Source: Gerris lacustris
Taxonomy: Eukaryota > Arthropoda > Insecta > Hemiptera > Gerridae
NCBI GenBank assembly: GCA_951217055.1
Contig: OX578280.1
Location: forward strand, 45,387,882 to 45,451,881
Reading direction: 5' to 3'
Length of the DNA: 64,000 nt
The notes under the pieces were generated by a model that had not been told where the DNA came from, did not search any database, and saw only the letters and a program-made list of their open reading frames with translations. Positions 44,831 through 55,740 of the stretch are shown in pieces. A program made the position numbers and the translations under genes. Positions within the stretch are counted from its first letter, which is position 1. Each line of letters opens with the position of its first letter.

Positions 44831-46214
44831 CTGAATTAAAAAATTCCATGACATAAATTCATTTCAGACCGATTGACTTTCTGTCAATCGGTCTGTACAT
44901 TCTTATTTAAATGAGCTAAAAAAATATAATTTTTTAAATAAAAAACTTCGAACCTGTTTTTGAGATTTTTTTCTACGATTTCTATTATACCCTTAAAAGT
45001 AAAGCTAAAATCTTAATTCTCAATTTCACCTCGTGGTATCGTTTTTCTAAACGTGTTAGATCCAGCATAGCAGTTTGGCTCCACGACATACTGCTCTGAT
45101 GACAGACATACATGTATTAAAAAAAATTCTATTAGACTCAGAGAATCTCCAAAAAGTTTAAATCTGACAAAATCTTAAAATTGAATTTTTGTGGACTTAA
45201 AATTCATCTTATAAGCTTGATAATAAATGCATTAGTGTTCAATTATTCAGTTCCGAAACATTTTATTTTCCAAAAGCCAACATTGTCATATAATCTGGGA
45301 GTTATTTCCAAGTCAGTCGTCTAAGTTGATTTATCAAGACGTCAATGATTCCAAGTTTTCGTGGTTTGCTCTTAATTTAAAGCTCTAGTCAGTTTAGGCA
45401 AAATAAAGTTAGATGAAGTTTTGTTTGGTAAAGTTTTGGTGCCGAGTTTAGTAACTTGATTTTAAAACTAGAATCTTTCCTAGCGTCTTTTTCATTAGGT
45501 ATCTGAGATATGTGAATATCTCTTTTTTATTATCATTGTTTATTCATGTCTCTATGTGTATCTTCTATTCACTTTACTTTGTAAAGCGAATCTCCCATTT
45601 CTACTCTTTGTTCTCATTTAATTACATTGTTTCGTTTGCCAGAATGACTTAGCTTGGCTCATAACAATTAAATTAAAAATCTTTAAATGAATGTGAAATT
45701 CTATGAAACGCCTGAGTTTTTTTCTTATCAATATACTAGGTAAAATATTTCTTTGGTAGATATACAATTGAGTTAATTGCTTCCGAACTTGCCGAAGGTA
45801 ACGGAAACATTTTAATCCTTCCAAGAACATCATTCTAAATTTATTAGTCTTCCAATTCGATATTACCTCAACAGAAATGAACTTTAGACATCAGGATATG
45901 AGTGCTTTCGATGGATAACAGGTCAATATAAACATTAAGTATACATCTGTATTGCCTGTAACGTGTACTAATGCAGTTATAGTATTCTACTTAATTAAAA
46001 AAATAATCAGGAAACAATTTTAGGTCTTGTGTATGTTTAGCTTTATGAAGAACGATTTTAATTTTTTAGCTCTACATCATAAAAAACAACCCCTTTTTTA
46101 AGACCAAATACTATTAAGACCATACTATATACTACACTGGTATATACTATGTATGTACCAATACGAGAGGGAGAAAGAAAAAATTACTGATATATAAAAC
46201 TAATAAATTAAAAA
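44831..46214. other. AT-rich spacer with a perfect short hairpin
   Basis: CAGACCGATTGAC (44865-44877) and GTCAATCGGTCTG (44883-44895) form a perfect 13-bp stem with a 5-nt loop. No gene recognised in the rest. Confidence 0.5.
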
Positions 46215-46474
46215 TAATAGTTATTTATGCACCTAGGGAGTAAAGTAAGCCATTATTCCCTGAGCGAAAAAGTTGGTTCTTGAGGCGAAGCCGAAGGAGC
46301 CATGGTCCCTGAATCCCGAGGCGAAGCCGAGGGAATTAGAATCTTTAATTCCCGAGGCGCAGCCGAGGGAATAACTCTAATTAGCTCCCGAGGCGCAGCC
46401 GAGGGAGATAATTATCGCGAGGGGAATAATGGCACTTTACTCACGAGGTACATACAATATTTTATCTCCAGTAG
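46215..46474 (+). repeat. Family E repeat with an array of GC-rich palindromes
   Basis: Edges AATAGTTATTTATGCACCTA and CATACAATATTTTATCTCC match 31041-31244. Inside, at about 46278, 46316, 46350 and 46386, near-identical imperfect palindromes of the form CCCGAGGCGMAGCCGAGGGA recur with spacing of about 35-38 bp. A 71-codon frame over the array repeats S-R-G-x-AEG and is a by-product of the repeat. Confidence 0.75.
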
Positions 46475-47021
46475 AAAAAAAATTCACATTTTCGTCCATT
46501 GCACAGTTTTTATTTAATATTTTAATAAATAACAATAATTATTAGCACTTTTAATAGCAGATATAAGAGATTCAATATTAAAAACAAATAAGAATTGGAA
46601 TTAAACTCAAATAGAAGGTTATTTAGATGCAGGTTATAATGTTGTAAACAAAGATTAACATGGTCAAAAAAGCGCAGTGCCGCCAACCTGATTTCGACAA
46701 CTTCATTACATTAGCCATACATTTTCTACTATTTATAAAATAATTAAGTTGAAATCTTTACTTTTTTGCCCTACTTTACTTTTTCGCCCTACTTTTTCTT
46801 TTTCTCCCTACTTTTTGAGTTAGGGATGAAAAGACCTGTTTTAGTCCCTCTAAACTAATTCAAAATCATAACTTATTTTCCCTACTAGAGATAAAATATA
46901 TACACTCTTATAGTTTTTTTTATTAAACTAATTAATTAACAAAAGGCTGTCTGATTATTGTATTGACACCGGAAATACATAATTTGTGCAAATTTATACT
47001 TTCTAGGTAGTCGAGGAGTTG
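46475..47021. other. AT-rich spacer
   Basis: Short TTTTCGCCCTAC / TTTTCTCCCTAC repeats at 46762-46818. A partial extra unit of the following tandem repeat may begin near 46950. No gene. Confidence 0.5.
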
Positions 47022-47300
47022 GTCAAATTTAGGTTACAAGATTTAGAGACAAACAATAACACAAACAAATGATTAATTAATGACTGATTATTGTTTTTTC
47101 ATTAAAATTACATTCTCTGTGAATGTTTCAATTGGGAAAGAGTGTCAAATTTAGGTTACAATATTTAGAGACAAACAATAAAACAAACAAATTAATTAAT
47201 TAACTAATGACTGATTATTGTTTTTTCATTGAAAATAAATTCTCTGTGCAAGTTTCGATTGTGGAGGTGTGTCAAATTTAGGTTATAAGATTTGCAGACA
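47022..47300 (+). repeat. About 125-bp tandem repeat, 2.2 copies
   Basis: GTCAAATTTAGGTTA recurs at 47022, 47144 and 47271. Each start is followed by GATTTAGAGACAAACAATAA (or a close variant), ATTAATTAATGACTGATTAT and TTCTCTGTGMA. The unit lengths of 122 and 127 bp differ by small indels. Confidence 0.85.
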
Positions 47301-47631
47301 ATTGAAGTTAAATAAAAGATTGTATTAAAGATTTGATCGACAGGAAAATAACATATTTTATTAACAAAATAAAAATTATGTTGTTAATAATTATTATAAA
47401 TGAAATTTGGGAAGTTAGTTTTGAACGTCTGATGACGTTAGAAGTCAAGTTGGCTTGTGCTATTTTTACTTAGCTAAGTACAAAGTATTGATAGATATCA
47501 GATACTTTCTTAATGAGGTGTGGTAAACCTTGAGCTTCATAATCCACTCGAAACTTGATCAATATGAAAGTTAATTAACCTGTATGGAGAATAACTTTAA
47601 GATTACATTGTCTTGTTTACACATAGCTTTT

Positions 47632-47991
47632 TTTTTACTTTTTCATATTCTTAGTAAGAGGTTAAATGCAAACCTTCGATTTTATCGAATTTACTCGTTT
47701 TAAAGTCCCCTAGAACCAAAGAAATTGAGTAGACGCGTTGATTCTAGAATACTGAACTAATTTCGAAAATTATCATAACTTGTTGAGAAAAATTTTACCC
47801 TAAGGTGAAATACATATGTATGAGTAATAAATTTGAGGGCGCTTTCCCTCAAAATCCGGAAAAAAATATTAAAAATGTGATTTCTCTAAAACGGTTCCGA
47901 CGTTTTTTGTTACAAAATTTTGAAATACAGTCCATTCAATTACGAATCTAACCATATAAGTCGTTTTCCCGAGAAAAATCTAGTTTACAAC
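47632..47991 (+). repeat. Family B repeat, copy 5 (5' part)
   Basis: AACCTTCGATTTTATCGAA, AAAGTCCCCTAGAACCAAAG, a diverged TACTGAACTAATTTCGAAAA block, AAAACGGTTCCGACG and ACGAATCTAACCATATAAGT follow the family order. It ends at the ATCTAG block and lacks the B-box part. Confidence 0.65.
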
Positions 47992-48949
47992 GTTTATTGA
48001 TGAAAATAAATCTGATTTAGCTTTAAATTAAACGCAATTACCTGCTAAACACTTTTGCATATGTATACTTATAAATAAATTGTATTAGATATTATGAGAT
48101 ATAATTTAGTATCACTAGATAAAATGTAAGTTTTTCAAAATTTTTTGGCAGATTTATCAATTTAGACAAAAATTAAAACCACAAGTGTTAATAATTTGCA
48201 GTCATGTTCATTATTTTTAATATGAATAGAACTATTAACCATTTAGTAATTTTTGATACTTCCATATTATATTATTAAATTTTACTAATATAAACTGATT
48301 TTATAGCGAATAAATTTAATATAGCGAAGTTTTACATTCTCGTATAACATGTGGTTTATAAAAATGAGAATTGATGGCGCGAGAATTCGATTTTGAGGTT
48401 TTGACTGTCTGGTAAACCAAAAGCGAACTCCGGCAGGCAAATGGAACCCCGGGTTTTAATTGCAATTGTGTCTACTAGTAGCGAAATCACAAAACTCCCC
48501 TAGAGTCAGCTTCCAAACAATCGTGGTTCATTTTTGAAGTGAAGACAGCTTCTGTTAGCTTCCCTTTCCACCATCATTGCCCTACCTCTAGGTGGTAGTA
48601 ATATCATTGTAATACCACCCTGTGGTAATACTACCATTGCACTACCATTACCACAGTATAATGATGATGTCAGTACTGAAGGATACAATGAGGGATGAAA
48701 ATCCCAAATCATTCTGTTTGATTAGTGTTTAATACAGACAGTGTTTTCACAGCCGAATGCGCTCAACGGCGTAAAGAGCCATAATAAAAGTTAAAGGTTA
48801 CTACAAATATATAATTGCCTGTCAATTTGTGTAGCACATTGCTTCCTCGTGTCGGAATATTTAATGAATGGTGACATGAGACATGAGAAATCCAAATTTC
48901 GATCTGTTTCTTTCCAAATTTGATTTCCCTGTGGGGTTGAACTTATTTT
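47992..48949. other. Spacer with family B scrap and a GGTGGTA-type inverted region
   Basis: GATGGCGCGAGAATTCGATT at 48374 is a family B scrap. At 48563-48660 multiple copies of GGTGGTA / TACCACC and ACTACCATT alternate and could form several small hairpins. The 68-codon reverse frame is a by-product. The TTGCTTCCTCGTGTC motif lies near 48839. Confidence 0.45.
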
Positions 48950-49215
48950 TTAAAAAAATTAAATTTGCTCCGACGGTTAAAATTAATATGGGATCATCTG
49001 TGACTACTATCTTCAAACCATTAAAATTTCTTCAAAATTGGATAAGTGCTTTTAAAGACATAGGTTTAATTAAAATAATAATTTTGACGGACAGACCATC
49101 AGATAGACACGAGACCAGAAATGTTAACTGATGTCACGAATTTCTTGAAATTGGAAACGGAGACACTAACGAATTTCGTTCTTCAGAATTCAGAATGATC
49201 TTAATGCTTCTCTTA
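48950..49215 (-). repeat. Family F repeat, copy 4
   Basis: AAAATTGGATAAGTGCTTTT is the inverse of the family F core. The following GACCAGAAATGTTAACTGAT matches GACCAAAAATGTTACCTGAT near 1557 in copy 1 in the same orientation. Confidence 0.55.
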
Positions 49216-49469
49216 ACTTCGATATACTGGGAAGCAAAAAGTAGATTCGTCAAATAAAATTTAATCTACCTTTAACAGAACTGAGACATGATCGTAATCT
49301 AGTTAATGGTCGAGATAGAGGAAATTGGCAGGCTTAAGGCTTTTCATAGGCTGTTTCGATCAAATTCCATTGGTAAAGCATTAGACTCAAAATCCAAATC
49401 TCTTAAAGTCATACCCTTATTTATTTATTATTGAAGCTTCTTACATTCAACAAAATATGCATCCGGTCT

Positions 49470-50140
49470 GTCTATCTGTGTGTAACGTTTACGTGTCCAA
49501 TGATAACTTGAGTAAAAGTTGAACGATTTGGTTGAAATTTGGTATTCGTGTTCCTTTCACTAATGCTCAGGCTAAATTCGTTGGACAGCGTGATCCGTCC
49601 AAGAGTTCGCACGCAACGCTCACGTAAACGAGAGTTTCAAATGTAAAATTGGAATTTCAGGACGGGAAAAGATTTTATCATCACCTATTCGATGAGACGA
49701 ACATTTTTTTTTTAAAATAATTTTTTTTTTAGTAAAATCATCAGCTCTATGAATTAATAAAGATCGTTAAAACTATTAAAGAGGACCTAAAACGTTTAAA
49801 ATAGATAAAACAAAGTGTTTACTGATATCTTACGTTCTAACTTAATGATTTTAATAAAGCTTCATAATAATATACATAGTTTAAATCAAAATTGAAACAG
49901 GCATGTAAAATTTCAACTTGATAGTTGCAGAAGTTTTTGTTGAGCGAAGTAATACATTTTATAATAGTTGAAATGAAGATGGCCGATACGTGTAAGTAAA
50001 GGAATATGTAGAAAGGTGCTCTTCTCCCCCACACATACGGCTCCCTATTACGATCATATTCTTTAACTCTCAACTCATCATGATTAACTATCTAATTTTT
50101 ATTGCATTACGCTCGCTTCAATGATAGAGCCACGCGGTGC
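49470..50140 (+). repeat. Family C repeat, partial copy
   Basis: GATAACTTGAGTAAAAGTTG, TTCGTTGGACAGCGTGATCC, CGCAACGCTCACGTAAACG and TTCAACTTGATAGTTGCAGA follow the order of the copy at 34698. It lacks both terminal palindromes. Confidence 0.7.
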
Positions 50141-50156
50141 CTAGTTTATTTACATG

Positions 50157-50255
50157 TATGCCTGATGGTATCGAACCCATGACCTTAAACTTGATTCGTA
50201 TAAAAGTCCGAGTATAGATGTGCCTATTGACTTTAGCACCACAGCTACACTGAAT
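50157..50255 (-). repeat. tRNA-derived SINE head (family T), copy 1
   Basis: On the minus strand: GTGTAGCTGTGGTGCTAAAG (A-box-like) and AGGTCATGGGTTCGATACCA (B-box). The same arrangement occurs at 53185-53280. No body was defined. Confidence 0.5.
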
Positions 50256-51640
50256 CCTTGTCAAAGGATGATAAAAATCCATACTAATTGAATTCTATGG
50301 TTTAAAGTGCTGGTGGCCTTATAACTTCATTTTTTTAATATAAAATTGTCTTTTCCCTTCTTTTTTCTATCTCGGATTTAATATAATACTTGTTATATTG
50401 CTACATTCCTTTCCTTTCACAATCTCTTCCACGACTTTGAATCAAAGTTACACAAAACACAATACAAATGTAAATTGATCCCATGCATTACAACATCCAT
50501 ATAAGTACTGAGCGCATACCTGAGCTCGCAATAGAATATAGCATTTTAATTTCAATCAAATTATTATTACTATTTACAACGGGAGAAAAATAGACTTCAG
50601 CACCGGGATTCGAACCACGGGCCTACTTTATTTCCAGTAAAGACGCTCTACCATGAATACTACCAAAAACTTAAAAAATAAGAAATATAGTATTTAGTCA
50701 AATTAGTAATAAATAAATAATTAAATCTTTATTGATAGTAATAGCATAAATTAAAGTATGTAATTACACTGTTCTGCAAAATTTAACGAACTTTCGGGCA
50801 CCTAGAAAATTTTATTTGAATTTTATGTTTTCGAGGTTGCTGAATCAGAATCTAAAGTCAACATTGTTACTCTACATACAGTTTTCCCGGAAAATAAGCA
50901 TAACCTTTGGAAAAATAATGTTTTTTAGGGTTTTCAACCCAATTTTACGCCCAAAACTATGTGAATAGTAAAAATCACAAAAAGTTTCTTTTCTTCTTTT
51001 AGAAGTGGATTGGAAACCAGTATTGAATGTTCTTTTTAACCTTCGATTTAACACTGCAAAATGAACCGGAATATTTCCATTGACTGTAAAGGACTGTAGA
51101 ATGTAAGGTTCAAATGCCATCCAGTATTACATACATTTCTCATATAAGGAGAATTATTTCATATCAAAGCCAGGAATTCATATAAGCCAGGAGTCATATT
51201 ACTCTATTGAAATCTAGAATATAAACTATTGATCGATTTTTTTTTTTTTGATTTCCAAGCTTAACAAAATTAACGGAAGCAATGTAAAAATTCTGAATAG
51301 CAATGTCTCCTAATTTAATATAGTTGCCAAGTTGTTTGCTCTCAGAAAGGGTTTTTTAGGCAATTTCGGATTCGTTAACTAGCATAATCGGCTCAGCCGT
51401 TTCATGATAGATGCCGTATAAAAGTTTTTGTTAGCTATAACTTTTGAGCGATTTATTATAATGACGTGGCATTTTTTCGTCCAGACGCAATAATACTACT
51501 TCAAGTCTCTTCCTCAAACCGTTCTCAAGATAATATATTTTAAGATTTTGGAAGCGGAACGTTTTTTTGCTCACATAAAATTTGATGTAAAGTATATCTG
51601 CAAAGTATATCTTTTTGAAAAGTTATTTGTAATTTATTTT
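50256..51640. other. Spacer with a tRNA-like sequence
   Basis: 50593-50664 on the minus strand reads like a tRNA pseudogene. It has CATGGTAGAGCG (D-arm), a 5-bp anticodon stem CTTTA/TAAAG around a 7-nt loop with GGA in the anticodon position, and GTGGTTCGAATCCCGG (T-arm). The acceptor halves do not pair. The rest, including the 82-codon reverse frame at 50872, is unrecognised. Confidence 0.4.
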
Positions 51641-51785
51641 AAATTTTGCCATGAGTTGTTGATCAGGATTTAGTGAAAAGTTTTGTTTCAACCAGTCATC
51701 AACAGTCAGTCAACCAACAGTCACCGAACGGGCATGCGCAATGGATAAAAATCGTTCCAACCCGACTTGTGATAATGTTTTCGTT
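51641..51785 (+). repeat. 145-bp dispersed repeat, copy a
   Basis: TGCCATGAGTTGTTGATCAG, GGCATGCGCAATGGATAAAA and GTTCCAACCCGACTTGTGAT correspond in order to 52277-52400. The two copies are in direct orientation about 640 bp apart. Confidence 0.7.
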
Positions 51786-51885
51786 AATTTGTTGAAAAAA
51801 TCAAGGGGAGAGGACACGAAACCCGCTTTTTTAAAGGATACATGACGTAAATAGGAAATAGTAAAAAAAAAAAAAAAACACCAAC

Positions 51886-52130
51886 TATATATTTGTACTC
51901 AGAGCATCCTCCTCTTTCATTTAACATCCCACATGACACATGCTTTTGTTTTTTTTGTTTTTTTCTGTGTTTAGGTTGTTACAAATATAAAACTGAGTTG
52001 GGTATTTTCGGGGATAATGGGACAACGGCAGACAGACAAAAAAACACAGGGTGTTATAATGGTCCTTGGTTTTGCCTACAGCCCTACAAATACCTCAGCC
52101 AAGCTGAGTTTCACTCGGGAAAACAGTAAA
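51886..52130 (+). repeat. Family G repeat, copy 1
   Basis: Starts TTTGTACTCAGAGCATCCTC with CTCTTTCATTTAACA. It ends with GGTCCTTGGTTTTGCCTAC, the terminal hairpin half also found at the family A start (inverse). A similar order occurs at 62040-62490, and a start fragment at 33380. Confidence 0.55.
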
Positions 52131-52276
52131 CTTAGCTTCTTTTAAATATGAACGCCTGAGTATTGCCGAAGTTGGTACAGTCTGGTACTTACAGTTTTAT
52201 TTTCTAAATAACAGCTCTCTCTCCATGACAAATGATCACAATGACACAAAAACAACAACATTAGCGCACCCCTCGG

Positions 52277-52773
52277 GTTGCCATGAGTTCTTGGTCAGGA
52301 TTTAGTGATAAGGTTTGTTCTAGCAAATCAGTGAACAAACAGTTCGCGGTTCACTGGCATGCGCAATGGATAAAAGCCGTTCCAACCCGTCTTGTGACAG
52401 AGTTTCGCACCGTCCTCCAAGCTGTTCCAACCAAAGCATGGTTCGTTTGCGAACGGTTTATCGTACGGTCCAAGTGATCATCAGCCAAATCCAAGAACCG
52501 TTTTGTAAGACGTGTGCAGTAATTTCAATCGTCACACAGGTCAACAGGAAGATTCTCTACCTGTTAGGTTTCCATGAATGCTTTTCTACGGTTCGAAAGA
52601 GTCACAAAATCCGTTCAAACCTGACAATGATTTTATTACAGTGTTGGTGCATGCGCATGGAATGTGTCCTAAAAAATTCCCAAACGATCCGAATGATTCA
52701 TAGCACAAATAGGGAGGTTGTAACAAACCTATTGTACTTGTTATTTACTACCTTTATTTGTTTGCCTTATTAA
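52277..52773 (+). other. Second 145-bp repeat copy plus unassigned 135-codon frame
   Basis: 52277-52400 is copy b of the 51641 repeat. A plus-strand frame of 135 codons (52366-52773) runs from the repeat into unique sequence. It has many cysteines and serines but no recognisable domain. Since the start lies in repeat DNA I do not call it a gene. The stretch is rich in AACGGTT / AACCGTT-like words. Confidence 0.35.
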
Positions 52774-53184
52774 TGAATAAATTTACTTATTCAATACATT
52801 ATATATTCTAAGAAATGTAGAAATACCTTAGATATATATTTTTCTTATATATTACTATTTTAACTTGTTTAGCCAATAAAAAGATTTAAAAACGATAATT
52901 CTAATATATAGAGTTGTGAAACCATGTGAGAGAGTTTTACCTCCAGTTAGAAAAGTTTTTGGCTTTAATAAACTTATTTATGTGTAAAGTTTTTATTTTT
53001 CTACTTCTTCGTTTCATAACTGTCAACATATATATTATAAGTAATAATCTTGAGCTTAGTCAAGGGAAATACTGTATTACTAGAATCTACAGTGGCAGTA
53101 AGTAGTAATATATAGAAATGGTTTAAGCCCATATTCTTATACCATTCCAGTATAATTTACTAATTTTTTTAAGGGGATAAGGTT
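52774..53184. other. AT-rich spacer
   Basis: No feature recognised. Confidence 0.5.
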
Positions 53185-53280
53185 TGGAGTAGCCGTGATT
53201 GACAAAGTGATGGTCACTCCTGAGCGGCCATCAATGAATCAAGATCGAGGTCATGGGTTCGATTCAGCACCTTGGCACTT
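53185..53280 (+). repeat. tRNA-derived SINE head (family T), copy 2
   Basis: GGAGTAGCCGTGATTGACAA (A-box-like) and GAGGTCATGGGTTCGATTCA (B-box) match the arrangement of 50157-50255 in the opposite orientation. Confidence 0.5.
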
Positions 53281-54257
53281 GTATAACAGCTTACTTGGAT
53301 CAAAATGGCCTATTGGAAAAACTATCACAAAAGTTGTTTATGTCATAAAAGGAAAATAATTCTTAAATTTTAAGGATTGTACGCAATAGGTTCCTGAGAT
53401 ATCGTCGAATTTCGGATACAAATGGCCACCATCTGAATTGAAGATGGCAGATCGTATAACACGATTTCTTTGCTGAATAAGATTCCTCCGAATCCGGCGT
53501 AGGAAAAAACAAAAAAAAAAGATTTCTTTGCGAGCCCCTAGAGGCTAAGAGGAGCCTAACTACAAAATTCCATGATCATAGTTCAGTAGTTCGAGAGACC
53601 AAATTAGTGGCCCACTTGCTAAGTTCGAACAAGTGGTTCTCATCAGCCATAGATCAGAAAATTATTGGTCAGCAAGTGATGATTGATACAAATTGATAAA
53701 TATTTCACATACATCAGCAGAATACAATCTATCAATTAAAGTTTTAAAGCCGCCCCGGTTTTAAAGCGGCGTATTAAGAAATCAGATGGAGCACTAAATA
53801 ATGCAATGACTGAAGTGAAATAGAATGAGAGCTTGTTATTAAGCAATGCAATTAGTGTATTGCTATAGTAACAGTCGTTGTGATATGATCTTTGATATAT
53901 AGAACTTAGAGCTTGTTCTTTATACTTATACAAGGTTTCAAAATGAACTGAATAAGAACTATCTGAGGGAAATGTCTTTGGGAAACCTCAAAAGGCTGTA
54001 GGTACTTAATTAGATCAATAATCCTATCGAATGTTTAGGCTGAAAGCAGAAATGGTAACAAAATCAAATTATAAGATGGCAGTCGAAGGTTTCAAGACAG
54101 GAAGGAAATATAATTTGTCCAAATCTCATTATTAATTTCTAGTCATAAATTTAAATTGAAATTAACAGCTAGTCTTATAAACGAAAATAAAATATCGTTC
54201 AAGATTCTTTAGTAATCAAGTAATCATCAAATACTTATAACTAATTACTTAGTTAGC
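53281..54257. other. Spacer, no gene recognised
   Basis: TTCCTGAGATATCGTCGAAT and ATGGCCACCATCTGAATTGA (53390-53445) resemble the unit of the 63334-63870 tandem array. Otherwise unassigned. Confidence 0.4.
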
Positions 54258-54482
54258 TCCTATGCAAGGCTTAGGTCTGCCAAAGAGCTTATGGATGACA
54301 CGGGGTTGGTGTGTCACTTCATGAGCGGTATATAAACTGTATTCACCACTTCACTTAAGGAGCTACTCTTTTATGATATGATGGGAACACCGAAGCGAAG
54401 GTGGGGTGGATCCCCTACCAGAGTTGGGAATCGAACCCGGATATCCTGATTTCTGAGCATGAACGATAGTCATGAATTATTC
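54258..54482 (-). repeat. SINE family S, copy 3 (best preserved)
   Basis: Minus strand: a tRNA-like head with ATCCGGGTTCGATTCCCAAC (B-box, about 54424-54443). Then GGTGTTCCCATCATATC, ACTCCTTAAGTGAAGTGGTG-like, and a tail CCCCGTGTCATCCATAAGCT with CTTTGG. The tail matches 14277-14545 and 23228-23320. Confidence 0.65.
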
Positions 54483-55554
54483 CTAGAAAGTTATATTAGG
54501 GATACCTACTGAGTTGTGGATGGTAGCTAAGCTGATTGGGGAATAAGAATGGCTTAGTAAAATTAGTGTATTTCTTGCCGACTTATATCATTGTTGGGTT
54601 AAAGTTTATCGATCAATATTGTCTATTTGTACCTTTACCAATATAGTGAACCAAATTATTTTTAAATAATGACTATAACCTGGATATTTTAACTAGCTTT
54701 TAAAATTTAACTAGTTTTTATAACTCATTAAAACTAAACACATTAATCGTATTGTGTCATTTAAATGAAAACGAACCATAAAAAGAAAACTTTCAAAATT
54801 AAAATCTTTCTTAGTAAAATGACGTACCTTAATGATTTTTAAATAATTTGCCTGCTAATGTCTGTCCTATATAATATAAAGCAAAAGTTGTTTTTTAAAC
54901 CGGCTCTTAGTTCGATCTTTAATTCTGTCAACTTGTTTTCGAAATAAAAAAAAATCTTCGTCAGCTGATTTAGTAAGATGGTAAAATCAATTATAAAGTC
55001 TAGTTTAGTTCATTTCAACCTTTTTCCATTCCTTATCCTTGTTTAAATTAGAGGAAATTCCTGAAGAAGTTATAATTTAGGGAAATAGTAATGAAAGTAA
55101 CGGTAATATTATTTCAAATAAGCAAAGTATTCAGCATATATACAATGTTTTAGATACTTATAATTACAATTTGATTGTTTTAGTCTGATAAAAATATATT
55201 TAGAGAGTCAAGCAAAGTGTGGGAAATCAAAGCATTAATTAATTATTCAAATGAAGGGGAAAACACAAATAAATAAAATAAAACAATCAACCCACAGTTA
55301 TTTTCTTGACTCGAAGAAAAGTTAGGGTCCGTGGATCGACCTCAAGTGCCGATGAATATTTTTATCTATATTTATTGAAAACGAAAAGATTTCTGTCAAG
55401 GAAGGCAAAATTCCTTTCATAATAATTCGTATATTTTCATAACGCTCTTTATATTTTTTCGCTCTTTATCCTTTTATTTGATAGAGAAATTAATTATTTT
55501 CCATTTAGGTTTTAAATTTTAACGTTTCAGGCTCCCTAAATCAATAAGAATGTT
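54483..55554. other. AT-rich spacer
   Basis: No gene or bounded repeat recognised. Confidence 0.5.
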
Positions 55555-55740
55555 GTGTTTGACATTTTAATAGAAAAATTATATTGTGGTGGCACAAAAA
55601 ATTAATTTTGATCAATTTATTCGTACAAAATAATGTATTCTTTTTTTTTAAATGTTTGTCTGCCCTTTTCTGAGACCCGTAGAGCTTTAACTACTGCACC
55701 GAATTTGATAAGATTTGGCAATCGTAAAAGAATTTAGTAA
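55555..55740 (+). repeat. Family B fragment
   Basis: A degenerate GTGGTGGCACAAAAAATTA, ATGTTTGTCTGCC and TTTAACTACTGCACCGAATT follow the family B 5' order. Confidence 0.5.

Noticed and set aside
46302..46517. 71-codon frame with repeated S-R-G-x-AEG
   Set aside because: By-product of the GC-rich palindrome array in family E.
49372..49410. Second tRNA-like segment (TTGGTAAAGCATTAGACTCA)
   Set aside because: Only the D-arm to anticodon-stem part is present. No T-arm follows.
50593..50664. Functional tRNA gene on the minus strand
   Set aside because: D-arm, anticodon stem and T-loop are recognisable but the acceptor stem does not pair and the T-stem is imperfect; best read as a pseudogene or SINE head.
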